A stretch of 13,589 nt of DNA, taken from contig JBFHJN010000064.1 in assembly GCA_041595875.1 (NCBI GenBank), forward strand, positions 1-13,589, written 5' to 3'. Position numbers and translations under genes: made by a program. The notes below the pieces were generated by a model. The model was not told the origin of the DNA and ran no database searches. It worked only from the letters and a program-made list of their open reading frames with translations. This stretch comes from UBA2279 sp041595875 (GTDB lineage Bacteria; Actinomycetota; Coriobacteriia; Anaerosomatales; Anaerosomataceae). Shown here one piece after another: positions 12,840 to 13,589 of this stretch; position 1 is the first letter of the stretch, and every line of letters begins with the position of its first letter.

Positions 12840-13589
12840 ATGCAGACACTGCTGTGGCTGGCGGTTCTTGCAGGCGCTCTGCTGGTACTGGTCAGGTCGG
12901 CAGATTGGTTCACTGACGGCGCCGAGGCTATCGGCCTCGCTTTCGGTCTGCCTGCGTATGTGGTGGGCGTCACCATCGTAGCGGTGGGAACCTCGCTGCC
13001 CGAGCTGGTCTCCTCGGTGATAGCGGTCCTGCGTGGCAACCCGGAGATCGTGCTGGGCAACGTCATCGGCTCCAACGTCACCAACATCTTCCTCGTACTA
13101 GGCGTTGCTGCGATCCTTGGTGGTCGGTTGTGGGCCACGTGGGAGATCATCCACGTGGACCTGCCGCTGCTTGTGGGATCGGCCTTCTTGCTGGCGATCA
13201 TCGCCTGGGACGGGAGTGTCACAGTCCCGGAGTCGCTGGTCTGTCTCGCGGGCACGGTGATCTACGTCAGCTATGCGGTCAGCATGAGTCTCAGGCGAGA
13301 GCACAAGCATTCGGGGATAGGCGAGAGCGTCGAGGAGGAGCTGGGTGTCCGGAGGGGGCACTTCGACCCCCGGATCTGGCTCAAGATAGGCGTTGGCGCG
13401 GTAGGGATCTACTTCGGTGCCGAATACACCGTCCGCGCTGTGGTGGAGCTGTCGGTGCTGTTCAACGTGGGCACCGACATCATCGCGCTCAGCGCGGTGG
13501 CGCTGGGCACCTCGCTGCCCGAGCTTGTCGTCAGCGTCGTCGCGGCACGCAAGGGGAACCTCGAAGTGGCCATCGGCAACGTCTTGGGC
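12840..13589 (+). CDS. Sodium/calcium exchanger family protein (CaxA/YrbG type), C-terminus beyond the window
   Basis: The first 250 codons are present and the frame is open to the window end. The protein has the two inverted alpha repeats of the Ca2+:cation antiporter superfamily. The first is GTSLPELVSSVIAVLRGN (50-67) followed by GNVIGSNVTNI (73-83), with E55 and N79 as ion-binding residues. The second begins GTSLPELVVSVVAARKGN (223-240), with E228, and breaks off at GNVLG. Hydrophobic helices flank each repeat, and a charged loop near 165-190 (RREHKH to RRGH) separates the halves. The YrbG-like length and lack of a signal peptide fit a bacterial K+-dependent or H+-dependent Ca2+/Na+ exchanger. 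The ATG is one base after the upstream TGA without a clear Shine-Dalgarno, so translational coupling is likely. The ion specificity cannot be told from sequence. Confidence 0.9.
   Translation, partial: MQTLLWLAVLAGALLVLVRSADWFTDGAEAIGLAFGLPAYVVGVTIVAVGTSLPELVSSVIAVLRGNPEIVLGNVIGSNVTNIFLVLGVAAILGGRLWATWEIIHVDLPLLVGSAFLLAIIAWDGSVTVPESLVCLAGTVIYVSYAVSMSLRREHKHSGIGESVEEELGVRRGHFDPRIWLKIGVGAVGIYFGAEYTVRAVVELSVLFNVGTDIIALSAVALGTSLPELVVSVVAARKGNLEVAIGNVLG

Noticed and set aside
1..13589. CRISPR arrays, insertion sequences, prophage genes, tRNA or rRNA genes.
   Set aside because: No regularly spaced direct repeats beyond the short regulatory boxes, no transposase or integrase motifs, and no tRNA- or rRNA-like sequence were seen by eye.

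Overview
The window looks like chromosomal DNA from a high-GC Gram-positive bacterium. GC-rich third codon positions, frequent GTG starts, short intergenic gaps and the gene set (archaeal-type FMN glutamate synthase, GSI-alpha glutamine synthetase, archaeal-type phosphoglycerate mutase) suggest an anaerobic actinobacterium of the Coriobacteriia/Anaerosomatales kind. That placement is an inference from protein resemblance recalled from memory. There are no tRNA or rRNA genes, insertion sequences or CRISPR arrays, and no gene-free stretch exceeds about 125 bases.

Region 1 (1-1685) is nitrogen assimilation. The start of an FMN-binding glutamate synthase-like gene (minus strand, cut by the window edge) faces away from glnA. 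Their 122-bp shared intergenic region holds four 5-bp boxes spaced exactly 11 bp apart that resemble an actinobacterial GlnR operator. Region 2 (1686-3789) has a fluoride channel (crcB/fluC), a tocopherol-cyclase-family protein, and a small four-cysteine protein behind a near-consensus sigma-70 promoter. That small gene converges on a small unknown gene that follows threonine synthase. Region 3 (3795-5333, minus strand) is thrC, which appears to be transcribed with the small unknown gene.

Region 4 (5402-9645) is the most interesting part: a compact plus-strand operon of four genes with ATGA/GTGA-type overlaps. It encodes a TudS-related (DUF523-like) putative Fe-S desulfidase, an N-formylglutamate amidohydrolase-family enzyme, a DUF1704/MATCAP-type zinc metallopeptidase with HEIGTH and QEGLA motifs, and a glutathione-synthetase-like ATP-grasp ligase. 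One gene set thus combines an enzyme predicted to form an amide or peptide bond with two predicted to break such bonds. This suggests synthesis and trimming of an unknown small peptide, or reversible tagging of a protein end. A hairpin follows the last stop codon.

Region 5 (9697-13589) holds a small four-helix membrane protein, the Na+/H+ antiporter nhaA, an archaeal-type cofactor-independent phosphoglycerate mutase with an altered loop around the predicted nucleophile, and the start of a CaxA/YrbG-type cation/Ca2+ exchanger that runs off the window. The upstream region of nhaA carries another GAAAC-N6-GAAAC pair with the 11-bp spacing seen at glnA.
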